Shown in pieces: positions 30,237-41,878 of a stretch of 64,000 bases of DNA. The notes under the pieces are model-generated. The model did not search any database. It saw only the letters and a program-made list of their open reading frames with translations, and was not told the DNA's origin. The position numbers were made by a program, and so were the translations under genes. Every line of letters starts with the position of its first letter. Position 1 is the stretch's first letter. The stretch is from Closterium sp. Naga37s-1 (taxonomy: Eukaryota > Streptophyta > Zygnematophyceae > Desmidiales > Closteriaceae): NCBI GenBank assembly GCA_947471745.1, contig CANJKZ010000170.1, forward strand, positions 1,195,001 through 1,259,000. The letters are read 5' to 3'.

Positions 30237-32726
30237 CTAAGCAAGCAAGTGAGGACGGGCAGGCACAAGGCCAAGCTGGGTGCAGAAACGCTGGTGGTCA
30301 CAAGGCGGCAACGCCTTGGTGAAGATATCTGCCGTGTTGGCCTCAGAGACCACACGTCGAACGAGTGCCTGTCCACGCTGCTGCAACTCACGCAGAAGGA
30401 AGTAACGAAGCTGGATGTGCTTCGCCTTCCCAACCAGTCGGGGCTCCTCACACAACAGGACAGCAGACCTGTTGTCGGCGAACAAGACTGGGGGAGAGCG
30501 AGGCCGCTCACCAAGGTCGGTGAGAAGGAAAGACAGCCAGCGAAGCTCCTGAGCGGCCATGGCCGCAGCGTACACCTCTGCCTCACAGCTGGAACCGGCG
30601 ACAGACGACGTCCGAGTCGACCGCCACGAAACAGCACCTGCCCCGAGGCTAAAGGAGTACCCCTGTGTAGACCGACGCGTCTCCGCGTCGTCGGCCCACG
30701 ACGAGTCCGAGTAACCTGTGAGTGTAACTGGCTGCTTCCCTCCAAGGACAAGTCCCATGCCTGATGTACTCGCCACATACTTCGCCACCCTCTTAGCAGC
30801 GTACCAGTGGGAAGGTCGGTGTCTCCCAGGCGCAACAAAGCGCGCAAGGACGCTAAGAGGGTAAGCTAGGTCTGGGCGAGTACAGGTCATCAGGTACATG
30901 AGACAACCCACCAGCTCAGGATATGGACCACTGGACTCAAATGACTCGTCCGAAGGTGGAGCCGTGAGCCCATGATCCACACCAAGAGGGGTGAGCTGTA
31001 CCTTGGAGAACGGGAAGCGAAACCGCGTGAGGATCTGCTCGACCATATGCGACTGAGTCAGCGTAATGGTGCGAGCTGCCCTGTCCCTGGTGATCTGCAG
31101 GCCAAGGTAGTGCTGCAGCTCACCAAGGTCAGTGCAAGTGTGTCTCCTCTGCAGTTCCTCCTTCACGGAGGCCAGCGCGCGTCGGTCGGGAGTGGCGAAC
31201 ACTAGGTCGTCGACGTAGACCAGGACAAAGAACGGGGTCGAGCCACGGCGAACGAACAGTGACGGGTCAGCAGACGACGGAAAGAAGTCAAGAGCTGCAA
31301 GGGTCGAGCGAAGTGTGTCGTGCCACTCACGTGGGGCCTGACGCAGGCCGTAGACTGGTCGACGCAGCTGCCACTGGGTCCCAGGTGGGAAAGAGCCAGT
31401 GAAGCCAGGCGGGCGACGCAGCCAGATCTGCTCGTGCAGGCTCCCCTGAAGGAACGCGGTGGAAAAGTCCAAGGAGTGCAACTCGTAGTCGCGCTGGGCT
31501 GCAATATGCAGCAACACCCGAAGAGTACTCATCTTCGGGGTGGGAGCGAAGGTCTGGAAGAAGTCCACCCCCTCTCGCTGACTGAAGCCTCTCGCAACAT
31601 AGCGTGCCTTGAACACAGGTGGTGATCCAGGCGGCCGCTTCACCTTGTAGAGCCATCGGCCACTGACGACATTCGTCCCAAGTGGTGGGACTGCGTCGAC
31701 GTAAGTGCCTGTGGACCTATAAGATGCCATCTCTGCCTCCTCAGCTGCTATCCAGTACGAAGCCCAGGGTCCCGAGACCACCTCGGCGTGAGTGCGAGGG
31801 ATCGGGATGTCAAGGGCGTCTGGATCCCCCTCAGGGGCAAGCAGCATGGCGCAGAGATGAGGAACAGCGGCCGCAAGAAAACCAAGCTCGAACTGCCTGT
31901 CCTCTACGACCTCCAGGGGAAAGACAGGAGCACCCCCAGAGGACGGAGAACGTGCAGGGCCACTCACCAAGTGAGCGGCGTAGTCAAGGCGGTGGGAAGA
32001 GGCAAAGCCAGAGACAGTGGTAACAAGTGCTGAGACAGACGACAGAGGTGCAGTCGGGTGAGTGACCAACGCGGACAAAACACGGGAGACGACAGGACGG
32101 GAGGTAGTCGGACAACGGGTCGTGAAGCACAGTGAGGGACGACTCAGGGGGCTGTGGAAGGACAGGAGGAGGTGGAACACGAGAGCGGAGAACAAGGTGA
32201 AACGGACCGTCTGCACGGTAACGGGACCGACGGGGCTGTGGAGACACAGCACGACTGAGGGGAGGACGACGAGTCCACTGGGAGGAGGAAAGGGACTCAA
32301 CTGGTGGAACAGGAGGGGACGACAGGGGACCACGAACAAAGCGTGCAGGTGCTGGGTCGGGGAGGTCGCGTAGTCGCAGTCGCTGCTGCTCCGCCTCCTC
32401 TGGCGTCTGCTGCGACGGTACCGGCCCCTGCTGCTGCCGTGACTCCTCCTCTACTCTCTCCTGCTGCGTCTGGAACTGCACCTGCTGCTGCGGGTGGGAC
32501 TCCTGCTCTACCCTCTCCTGGTGCGGCCGTGACTGCTCCTCTACTCTCTCCTGCTGTGTCTGTAACTGCACCTGCTGCTGCGGGCGGGACTCCTGCTCTA
32601 CCCTCTCCTGGTGCGGCCGTGACTCCTCCTCTACCCTCTCCTGCTGCGGCTGCAGCTGCACCCGCTGCTGCGACCGGGACTCCTGCGCTACCCTCTCGTG
32701 CTGCTGCTGTGACTCCTCCTCTACTC

Positions 32727-32779
<53 letters not shown>

Positions 32780-35163
32780 GCCCTCTCAAATCGCTCACGC
32801 TCCTCCCTCTCCAACCGGAGGAGACGCTGCTCACGGGTCAGGAAACGTACAGTGCGCGGTGTAGGCGCCACAGTGCCAGTGCCTCCAGCTCCAGCACCCC
32901 CAGAACCAGCACCTCCACCACCGACACCCCCGGGGCCTCCAGTACCTCCCGCAGGAACACCCCCAGGCTCCGCAGCAACCGACCGCAGAGAAGAAGGAGG
33001 AGGAAACTGCGGGACGGACGGGAAGCCAGGGGGTGAGGCAGGGCGAGGCCGCCGAGTCGAGGCTGCCGTGTCCTCCACAGGAGTGACCTCCACGCCCACA
33101 ACCCCTGCACCCCCAGAGCCGACACCACCAGCTCCTGCAGCCCCAGTACCCTCACCCTCCGCAACTGCACCTCCCGCACCCCCAGACACGACAGGGACTG
33201 GACGCTGCGGGGGGGAAGACTGCGGAGTGACGTGCGACACACCTGACGGGGCAGGACGCGAAGGGGGGGGGGCTACCGGGGCGACTGGTGGGGGCTCAAG
33301 GGTGAGGAACAGCGGGGGGAAAAAGGCCTGAGTACCTCGGTGGGGGCGACTCCTGTAGTAACAGACAGACTCGTCGAACGTGACGTCCTGCGAAGCGAAG
33401 AACTGGTAGGTGACGGGGTCGTAGAACACCCAGCCGGAGGCGTCCAAAGGGAAGCCAAGAAAGACGCAGGCACGAGTGCGCGGAGACAACTTGTTCGCGC
33501 CAGGGGCGCGAACGTGAGCCAGACAACCCCAGACGCGGAAGTCAGCTGCTACGCCCGGAGAACCTGTCCAAAGGGAGACCGGCGTCACCCTTGGCCGTGC
33601 GTCACTGGGCCACAGGTTCAGCTGGTGCGCGGCGTAGCGGACTGCCTGGGGCCACAAGAACTGGGGGGCACCGGCATGGCACATGGAGGTCCGGGCAACC
33701 TCCATGACCAGGCCGATGCGTCGCTCGGCTACCCCGTTCTGCTGCGGTGATGCTGGTAGCGTGTAAGACTGGATGATCCCCCGACCCTGACAGAACGTCT
33801 CCAGGCGAGTGGAAGAAAACTCACCACCACGGTCCGAGTGTAGGCGAAGCCCACACAGGCCCTGGGCGCCACCCCACGCTAGTAGCCACGGCTCGAGGAC
33901 GTTAGGCACGTCGGCCTTCCGTCGCAAGGGGAAAACCGTGGTGTAGCGGGAGTAGTCGTCCACCACAATCAGGAAGTAGCGCTCCTGACGTGGGCCAAGG
34001 ACCGGAGAGGGGCCCCAGACGTCCAAGTGCAGGGTCTCGAAGGGAGCCGTGGTGGGGGGGAATGAGGAGGAGTGAGGGGCAGCGCGCTGCCGACCCTCGA
34101 CGCAAGGAGTGCACAGCGGCGCAGGCGAGCGGGGAAGCGGTGCAAGCGACCCTGGGAGACCTGAGACCAGACGGTAACGTGCCATCCTACTGAGACGCGG
34201 GAACGACGGGTGACCTAGACGGTGGTGCCAGAGGACCGACGGGTGGGTGAGGGACCGACAGTCACACGACACAGCAGCTACCTGACCTGACCTGACCTGA
34301 CCCGACTCAGTGTGGTGGGACCCAGTGTGTAGTGAGTACAGACCAGATCCCGGCTCTCTGTGGAATGTGGCCAGGGGCGCCCCAGTGGCACCGACAGTGC
34401 AGGAGGCAACAGGCTCGTCCAGTGGGAAAGTAGTGACTACGCCTAGGTCGTGAAGGTGACTGACACCCACCAAGTTCCTAGAGAACGAGGGGGTGTAGTA
34501 ACCTGTAAGAAAACCTGAGGGAGCCGCCGGACACGGAAGAGTGGTGGTGCTGCTAGCAACTACACGTCCCACAGAGGGGTCAGCCAAGGCGACAGTGACT
34601 GGAGTGCGCAGTGGTGTGAGGTCGGTATAGTCGCGAAAGAAACAGCTGGACGCTCCAGAATCTAGGGTGAAGGAAAGCTGTGCAGTCTGTGGGGTCGCAC
34701 CCGAACCAGCTACAAAGGCTAGTGCTAGACTAGTGGTAGCTGCAGCTTCTACACAAAGACCCTCAGAGGCGCCGGGACTGGAAACAACACACGCACCAAG
34801 ACTGGAAACACAGGTCTCTACTCGTGCAGCCGGAAAGGGTCCTAGACCAGGCAGGTGAGACTCAACTGGTGCAGTAGTGCGCTGGCGAAGGCGCGAAGGC
34901 CAGTGCGGTGTAATAGCGTGAGGACCAAAACGCTCACGGTGGAGGTCGTCGAGTCGACGGTAGCAGCTGGACGCAGTGTGGTCAGGACTCCAGCAGGTAG
35001 TGCCAGCACCAGGGCCTGTCAGGGCCCGGTACCCGCAGGGGCCGACGTCTCGCCCACTGCTAGCTGAGCCACTGCTGGGGGCGCCACACTTTGGACCCGC
35101 AGGCCCCAACTGACGGGAGTGCTGCGGCTGACCCTGCTGCTGTAGAACCCTAGTACATGCCAT
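30237..35163 (-). pseudogene. Cop3 gag C-terminus, protease, integrase, RT and RNase H, one frameshift
   Basis: Frame 1 (31984-35163) starts MACTRVLQQQ and has a Cys/His cluster (C-x13-C-x4-H-x4-C), protease DSGAS, HHRLGH, an integrase core (HSDRGGEF and QQNGVAERR) and a glutamine tract (about 32722-32780) before the linker. Frame 2 (30237-32339) carries RT (FKARYVARGFSQ, then YVDD at about 31210) and RNase H (SCEAEVYAAAMAAQ, ANTADIFTKAL). The frames overlap with a single shift near 32090-32110. All catalytic motifs are otherwise present. The capsid part of gag seen in Cop4 and Cop6 is absent upstream, so it could not form particles alone. Confidence 0.88.
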
Positions 35164-35520
35164 GTGAGCCTATGCTGCTGCTGGTTCTGCTGGGGGCAGC
35201 CTAAGCTGCTGCTGGTGCGCTGGGGGTAACCTGTGCTGCTTCTGGTTCTGCTGAGAGGCAGCCTAGGCTGCTACTGGTTCTCCAGGGGGCAGCCAATGCT
35301 GCTGCTAGTGCGCAGGCAGTTGCCTAAGCTGCTGCTGGTGCGCTGGCGGTAGCTTAAGCTGCTGCTGGTGCGCTGGGGGCAGCCTATGCTGCTGCTGGTT
35401 CGCTGGGGGCAGCCTATGCTGCTGCTGCTGGTGCTCTGGTGGCAGCCTATGCTGCTGCTGGTGCGCTGGTGGCAGCCTATGCCGCTTCTGGTTCTGCTGG
35501 GGGCAGCCTACGCTGCTGCT

Positions 35521-35628
35521 GGTTCTGCTGGTTCTGCTGGTTCTGCTGGTTCTGCTGGTTCTGCTGGTTCTGCTGGTTCTGCTGGTTCTGCTGGTTCTGC
35601 TGGTTCTGCTGGTTCTGCTGGTTCTGCT
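35521..35628. repeat. 9-bp array (GGTTCTGCT)x12
   Basis: Twelve perfect units. On the minus strand one frame would read Gln-Gln-Asn repeats. A TAG at 35170-35172 lies in the frame of the Cop3 ORF just upstream of its ATG. Confidence 0.92.
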
Positions 35629-36523
35629 GGGGGCAGCCTACGTTGCTGCTGGTGCGCTGGGGGCAGCCTATGCTGCTGCTGGTGTAGCTGGCGGCAGTGT
35701 AATCGGCTGGGGCTACTGACGGCGGGTGTGGTAGGTCGTGGGGAGGCAGGTTTCAGGTGGGGAAGCTGTTAAGGCAGCGGGCTACGGGTGAGGCGGCGGT
35801 TCTGTGCAGTTCTGTGCGGTTATGTGCAGTACTGTGCGGTTCTGTGAGGTTCAATGCGGTGGAGAGGACTGGGTGGGGCAGCTGATTCCGGGTGAGGTGC
35901 CTGGAACGGGTGGGGCAGCAGGTTTCCAGGTGGGGCGGCGGTTGTCAGGTCTGGGGCGGTGGTTTTCAGGTGGGGAAGCTGTTAAGGCGGCGGTTCTGTG
36001 CGGTTCTGTGCAGTTATGTGCAGTTCTGTGCGGTTCAATGCGGTGGAGAGGACTGGGTGGGGCGGCTGATCCCGGGTGAGGTGCCTGGAACGGGTGGGGC
36101 AGCAGGTTTCCAGGTGGGGCGGCGGTTGTCAGGTCTGGGGCGGCGGTTTTCAGGTCTGGGGCGGCGGGTCTTAGTTCGGCGGCGGTTTTCAGGTCTGTAA
36201 TGGCGGGTTTTCAGGTCTGGGGGGCGGTTAAGACGGTGGGCTGCACGTGCGCGCGGCCGCGACGTACTAGCGCGAAGCTGCGGGTGCGACTAAGGCTGCG
36301 CGCGCAGCTACGCGCGTTCGTCTGCTGCGCGCTAGAGGGCTGGGGGGAAACGCGCGGGGTAAAACGAGTGGGGCGCGGGGCAGAAAACGAGTGACGCACG
36401 GCAAAAACGGGTGGGGCGCAGGGCAGAAACGGGTGACGCGCGATGTCGACGGGGGGGCGCGACCTACTCGGGCTCTACGGGGCAGGGCGCTTCGGGCTAT
36501 GGGTCGCTACGAGGCGCGCGGGT

Positions 36524-36532
36524 GGTGGGCCC
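36524..36532 (-). promoter_or_regulatory. leader box GGGCCCACC, Cop3
   Basis: Found about 80 bp inside the 5' LTR, after the primer site. The same box occurs in Cop4, Cop6, NA1, NA2 and NA3. Confidence 0.55.
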
Positions 36533-36614
36533 ATAGACTATCGAGAGAAATTTCGCCTAAGGGAAAAAATCGCCTAGGGGAAAAATCGCCTAAGGGAAAC
36601 CTAGCTCTATACCA

Positions 36615-36745
36615 TGTTACGATAAGAATGAATTGATAGAAAATGTGAAGTACAACCCTAGATATAGCAAACCCTAATCATGCAAGTAAGTAGAAACGTA
36701 ACACCTAGACTAACCTAAACAACACATATAAAATATATGTTGACA
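36615..36745 (-). repeat. Cop3 5' LTR
   Basis: 131 bp, two differences from 29890-30020, bordered internally by the primer site. Confidence 0.9.
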
Positions 36746-37216
36746 CGTACCACTCACGAAGCTGCTGGGGCGACGGAGTCTCACGAGAGCGTTGCTGCTG
36801 CTGGCGCTGAACACCACCAAAGTCTCCCCGCTGCACAGCTCCACCCCGACCAGCTCCACCTCCGCCGCCGCCGCCGCCGCCGCCGCCGCCTCCACCCGCA
36901 CCGCCGCCGCCGCCGCCGCCTCCACCTCCACCGTCGCCACCGAAGCCCTCACCCCCGCCACCACTCCCACCCCCACCCCCTCCGCCGCCTCCACCGCCAC
37001 CACCGCCGCCCCCGCCAGCTCCTCCAGCGCCCTTGCCCCCCTTGCCCTTGCCGTTGCGGCGCCTCCCACTAGGAGCAGACGCAGTGCCGACCGACTCGGT
37101 GCCAACGAGGTCGACAGCAGCAGCAGAGGCAACAGAGGGCAAAAGGGGGACGGGGGAGCACCCCTCAAAGAAAGGGGCACGAGGGTCACCACGAGAGGCT
37201 CCTACAGCGACTATAT

Positions 37217-38353
37217 GTCAAAACTAGCAGTAGAAAGTAAGAATGAAGAAAGGAGGGGTTTCACTAGCAAGCAGTTGAGTACATATAGGAAACCCTAGAT
37301 TGGGCTGTACTCGCTATAGAGCACCCCACTGCAGGCTAGACAAATACAACATTCTGACACACCCCCATAGTCAAAGTGGGGTGTAATCAGCACAATGAGC
37401 AGGTATAGCAGGAGTTCACAATAAGAAGCAAAGCTAGAGGTAATCACAGCGGGCAAGTGAGGAGGAGGGACTGTGAGAGGAGAGAAGATGAGAGACGGCG
37501 GCTGAAGCTGCAGACACACGGGCAACAGGAGCTGCTGGCACAGTGGCTACCGGGACAGTGCGCCCCGGACTACTGGAGTAACTGGCTCACGGGCTACGAC
37601 GAGCTACAGGAGCAACGGACCCTCGGGCGACAGGCGCAGCAGACTCTCTGGGCTAGCAGGACAGTGCGCCCCGGACTACAGGTGCTGCGGACGACAAGAC
37701 AGCAGCCTCCGCTCAACCTCCTCCAACTGTCCCACACACCCCCCACACACCCACTGCTTCACTCCTAACTCCACTTGCACGTCACCCCCCTAGTACCACT
37801 CCTTCGGCTCCCACACACCCACCCCCCTCAGCGGCAGCTGCAGCACTGGGAGACGGAGGAGGAGGAGGAGCAGGGGACGACGCATAGAAACTGCACCCCC
37901 ATACCCCCCACCCCCAAACCCTAATTCAGGAGAACGGGCAGCAGCAGGGGTGGGGCGCCGTCAGAAGCACGGGGGACAGCGGGCAGCGCAGGGGCAGAGA
38001 AAACAGGGCGCCCACGGGCCTGGCGCACAGGGCAGCAGGGCAGCAGGGCGCGCGGGGCGCACAGGGCTGCAGGGCGCGCGGGGCGCACAGGGCAGCAGGG
38101 CAGCAGGGCGCACGGGGCGCACAGGGCAGCAGGGCGCGCGGGGCGCAGCAGGGCTGGCGGGTTGGCCACACCCGCCACCCCCATACCCTCCCCCACTGCT
38201 GCACCAGCAGCAGAGAGATGGGGGGGGGGGGGGGGTGGGGGGCGGGGGGGGCAGGCAGGTGCTGCAGGTCCCCTCCCCCCACTGCCGCATCCGCACCAGG
38301 GGGATGGCAGATCCCCTCCCCCCACTGCTGCACCCGCAGGGTAGGAGATGGGG

Positions 38354-38388
<35 letters not shown>

Positions 38389-38755
38389 GTGCTGCAGGTC
38401 CCCTCCCCCCCTCTGCTGCTCCCGCAGCAGGGGGAGGTAGGAGAAAGGTGGGGGACCTGGTGCTGCAGATCCCCTCCTGCAGATCCCCTCCTGCCTCCCC
38501 CTGGACCTCAAAGCTTCCCCCCCTTCTCCCCGCCATCCCCATGGAAGGGGGGGGGGGGGGGGGGGGGGGGGTTGGTGCCGCAGATCCTTTCCCCCCCCAC
38601 TGCTGCACCAGGGGCGGCTGCTCCAGGGGCGGCTGCACCAGGGGCAGCTGCACCAGGGGCGGCTGCTCCAAGGGCGGCTGCACCAGGGGCGGCTGCTCCG
38701 ACGCGTGGCCCCCCCCCCAGGGTCGCCCCTCCTGTCGCCTGTTGAGGCGACCTGA

Positions 38756-38786
<31 letters not shown>

Positions 38787-39718
38787 ACGGGGGCCGACGC
38801 GCGGCCTCCCAGGGCGCCAGAGCAGGCGGAAGAAGGGGCGACGCGCGCCCCCGCGGCCCCCCCCCACCCGGGTCGCCACATAAGGCGACGGGAAAAGGGG
38901 GGGGGGGCGGTGCACGGGCCCCTGGTGCGCCACGACCGGCATGAGGGCGGGGCCTGGGTCGGGGTAGGTCCGGGACAGGGCCGGGACGGGGCCGAGGAAG
39001 GGCCGGGGCGGGCCGCGAATGGGCCTAACGGGCCGCGAAGGGGCCGCGGAAGGGCCTGGGTGGGCCGCGAAGGGGGCGCGACAAGCCGCGACGGGGCCTA
39101 ACGGGCCGAGAAAGGGGGGCCGCGACGGACCTAACGGGCCGCGACAGGGTCGGGGCAGGGCCGGGGTCGGGGCAGGTCCGGGACAGGGCCGGGACGGGGC
39201 CGAGGAAGGGCCGGGGCGGGCCGCGAAGGGGCCTAACGGGCCGCGAACGGGGCCTGACGGGGCCTTACGGGGCCTGACGGGGCCGAAAACGGGGCCTGAC
39301 GGGGCCGCGAAGGGCCTCACTAGGGGCCGCGAAGGGGGCCTTACGAGGGGGCCGCGAAAGGGGCCTTACGAGGGGGCCGCGAAGGGGCCTAACGAGGGGC
39401 CGCGAAGGGGGCAGTACGAGGGGCCGCGAAGGGGCCTTACGAGGGGCCTTACGAGGGGCCGCGAAGGGGCCTAACGAGGGGCCGCGAAGGGCCGTTAAGG
39501 GCAGGCGCGACGCGCGCCTAGGGTAGGAAAACTTTCAGTGTAAACGTGGTGGGCCCTTAGGAAGGATCGATATTGCTCTATACCATGTGAGAATCGAGAA
39601 TGAATTGAATGAGGATGATTGCACTAGAAAGCATTGGGATACATATAGCAAACCCTAACAGGGTTGTACTCACTACAGAGTACCCCACTGCAGACTAGAG
39701 AAACATAATATTCTGACA
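37217..39718 (-). mobile_element. NA1: non-autonomous LTR element with mismatched LTRs
   Basis: About 2.5 kb and no gene. The right (5') LTR is 39586-39718 (133 bp), like the NA2/NA3 LTRs, with primer site TGGTATAGAGC inside. The left (3') LTR is 37217-37359 (143 bp) and only distantly similar. The right flank is CGATA and the left flank CTATA; the empty site inferred from gag reads CGATA. Internal parts: CGCGAAGGGGCCTAAC-type repeats, GGGGCGGCTGC units (38610-38700) and long G runs. Confidence 0.8.
39548..39556 (-). promoter_or_regulatory. leader box GGGCCCACC, NA1
   Basis: About 30 bp inside the right LTR, in the context CCTAAGGGCCCACCACG. Confidence 0.55.
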
Positions 39719-41053
39719 CGATACTCTTCTCAGCTGCAGTGAGGCGCTCCTCTAGCAGGTCGACGGTGAGCTCGGTGGGGCAAAGGGAGAGAAAGTGGTC
39801 CCTGACTGAAGCAAGGGAGTCAGGGAGGTGGGTGACTAGGTAGTAAAGGGTGATGTACATGGGGGGGGGGTTCTTGGCACAGAACTCAGTGGGAAGCGCA
39901 GTGCGGTAGCGGGCATCACTAGTGCGGAGGTGAGTAATGAGGTCAGCAACTGTGGCAAAGGCGGCAAGGTCAGGGAACAGGTACGGCAGCATGAGGCGGC
40001 TGAGGGCAGCAGTGGCAGGGAAGGAGTAGCGCGCTACGACAACGTCATACTAAGACTTAGCAGTCTTGTACTGGCCAAAGTGCGCGCGCTCAGCAGACGG
40101 CAGGTGACTACGAACAGCAAGGCGAGCAACAGCGTCACGAGCGGTCCACTGCGAGTGAACCGTACTGTCAGCAGTGGCAGCAGGTGCAGGAGAGACACAG
40201 AACGTGTGATCGAAAAGGGATACTCCGTCCTTAGAGTCACACTGAAGAAAGAGCTGCAGGTCGTCAACCCACACGTCAAAGTCAACCGCACGCCCCTCAG
40301 CATCAAAGGTAAGAACATTAGGGCTAGCCATAGCGGCAGTAACAGCAGTAGCAGCAGTGGCAGTAGAAGCAGCAGTAGCAGCAGAAGCAGCGCGGGCAGG
40401 GCAGTGCGGCTAAGTAGGGCGGCGCGGCTCGGCAGGGCGGCGCGGCTCGGTAGTGCGGCGCGGCTCGGCTGGGCGGCGCGGCTCGACTCCTGGCGGCGCG
40501 GCGCGGCAGGGCGGTGCGACTCGGCTGGGCGGCACGGGTGCTTACCAGGGGCGGGTGCAGGGCAGGGCCGCAGTTGGCGGTTAGGTCAGGGCCGCGCCTG
40601 GGGCGGCAGCAGGGCAGGGCCGCTACTTGGCGGCAGTAGAGCAGGGCCGCGACTGGGGCGGCTGAAGGGCAGGGCCGCGACGGGGCGGCGGCAGTGCAGG
40701 GCCGCGACAGGGTGGCAGCAGGGCAGGGCCGCGGGTGGTGGCAGGGCAGGGCCGCGACGGGCCGAGAAGGCAGGGGGGGGGGGGGGGGGGCGCGACGGGC
40801 CGTTACGGCAGGGCCGCGACGAGCAGCGGCAGGGCAGAGGCCGCGGCGGGCGGCAAGGTAGGGCCGCGAGTGGCGGCAGGGCAGGGCCGCGACGGGCCGA
40901 GAAGGCAGGGGGCCGGGACGGGCCGTTAAGGCAGGGCCGCGACGGGCCGAGAAGGCAGGGCCGCGACGGGCGGCTCTAAGGCAGGGCGCGCGATGGCGCA
41001 GGTGAGGCAGGCGCGAGGTGCCTTTGGGCAGGGCAGGAAAAAAAAATGATCGT

Positions 41054-41062
41054 GGTGGGCCC
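41054..41062 (-). promoter_or_regulatory. leader box GGGCCCACC, Cop4
   Basis: About 45 bp inside the 5' LTR, between two A/T homopolymers. Confidence 0.55.
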
Positions 41063-41878
41063 TAAAAAAAAAAAAACGTTCACACGAGGGAACCTGCTCA
41101 GAATACCATGTCAGAATAGTGAAGGAAGGAATGACTGAACTAGCAAGCAGGTGGGTACAAGTAGGAAACCTATAAGTGTTGTACCCTATATGAACTACCC
41201 CACTACAGCCTAGACAGACTATATCATATGAGTTTGACAACAGGGCAAGATCATTTTCTTAAATACCTACGACAACGCAAGACATGGCAACACAGAAGGA
41301 GAGGAGCTCCTCTAACGGATCTCTCGGCACTACCCCTACTCCACCTCCAGCCTCTGGCCTACAGACAGAAGAAGGCACAGCTACAAGACCAGCTGCGGAG
41401 TCAACGGAAACTCCCGGGAATCAACCAGCAGGCTTCGACCCAAACATGATGGAGAAGTTCTTCTCCTTCATGTCCTTCTACGAGCAACACCAGCAAGCAG
41501 CTCCTGCACAATCAAACAACAGCGACAACAACAACAGAGCAACACTGATGAGTCTTGACGGTTCATCCTACGCGCGCGGAAATCAGCAGCAACCCACCTT
41601 TGCCCCGTACGAGCCTCAACGCGGCTCCATCAGTTTCGCGCCGCAACCACAGTCTTTACCTAGACAAGAGAAGACACTGGACGCACTTCAGGTGCAATCG
41701 CAATTCGCACACGTTCTAAAACTGCAAACGTCAACGCTTTTCGACGGAAAGGACTTTTATACCTGGTCATTTGAATTTGAGCTGATGATGGAGGGCGCGC
41801 AAATTCTCGGATTCTTCGACGGATCCCTGCCATATCCAGCACATGGGACACAATACGACAAGCAGCAGTATACGTATC

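Larger units (their letters stand above)
35164..36614 (-). other. Cop3 leader made of minisatellites and a tandem duplication
   Basis: No gene. It contains an approximately 30-bp degenerate unit around GCTGCTGCTGGTGCGCTGG (35170-35700), a pure 9-bp array at 35521-35628, and a duplication of about 184 bp (35806-36170). The GC-rich stretch beyond 36240 ends in the leader box at 36524-36532 and the primer site. Confidence 0.75.
29890..36745 (-). mobile_element. Cop3: Copia retrotransposon with both LTRs, capsid part of gag missing
   Basis: LTRs at 29890-30020 (3') and 36615-36745 (5') are 131 bp with two differences. The primer site TGGTATAGAGC lies just inside the 5' LTR, the polypurine tract just inside the 3' LTR. 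The flanks do not match (CAGGG left, CGTAC right). The right flank is Cop4 gag and the left flank is Cop2 leader, so one side was probably deleted after insertion. Confidence 0.9.
36750..40331 (-). pseudogene. Cop4 gag, interrupted by NA1 and one stop
   Basis: The N-terminal part (39724-40331) begins MASPNVLTFDAEG and has the copia gag core (LQLFLQCDSKDG, HFGQYKTAKS). It has a TAG at about 40051, then continues RLMLPYLFPDLAAFATV to LEERLTAAEKSI. The C-terminal part (36750-37211) carries DPRAPFFEGCSP, a basic stretch (RRRNGKGKGGKG), a long glycine run and SPQQLREWY. NA1 lies between them. A G9 run near 39861 (minus strand CCC, proline codons) is a frameshift-prone site. Confidence 0.82.
36746..41239 (-). 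mobile_element. Cop4: 5' fragment of a Copia element (LTR, leader, gag), split by NA1
   Basis: The 5' LTR is 41109-41239 (131 bp) and the primer site TGGTATTCTGAGC lies just inside. The leader (40332-41108) is an array of GGGCCGCGA-type units. Gag runs from 40331 leftwards and stops at ...LREWY where the Cop3 LTR begins. No pol belonging to it is found, so the rest was lost. Confidence 0.85.

Noticed and set aside
26110-30940. ACTCAAA strings inside Cop2 and Cop3 as further junction motifs
   Set aside because: Single half-sites within coding sequence conserved between elements; no second arm and no flanking duplication.
37950-39474. Glycine/arginine- or proline-rich open frames in NA1
   Set aside because: Products of GC-rich tandem repeats between two LTRs. 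The same DNA in NA2 and NA3 gives different frames, so there is no conserved protein.
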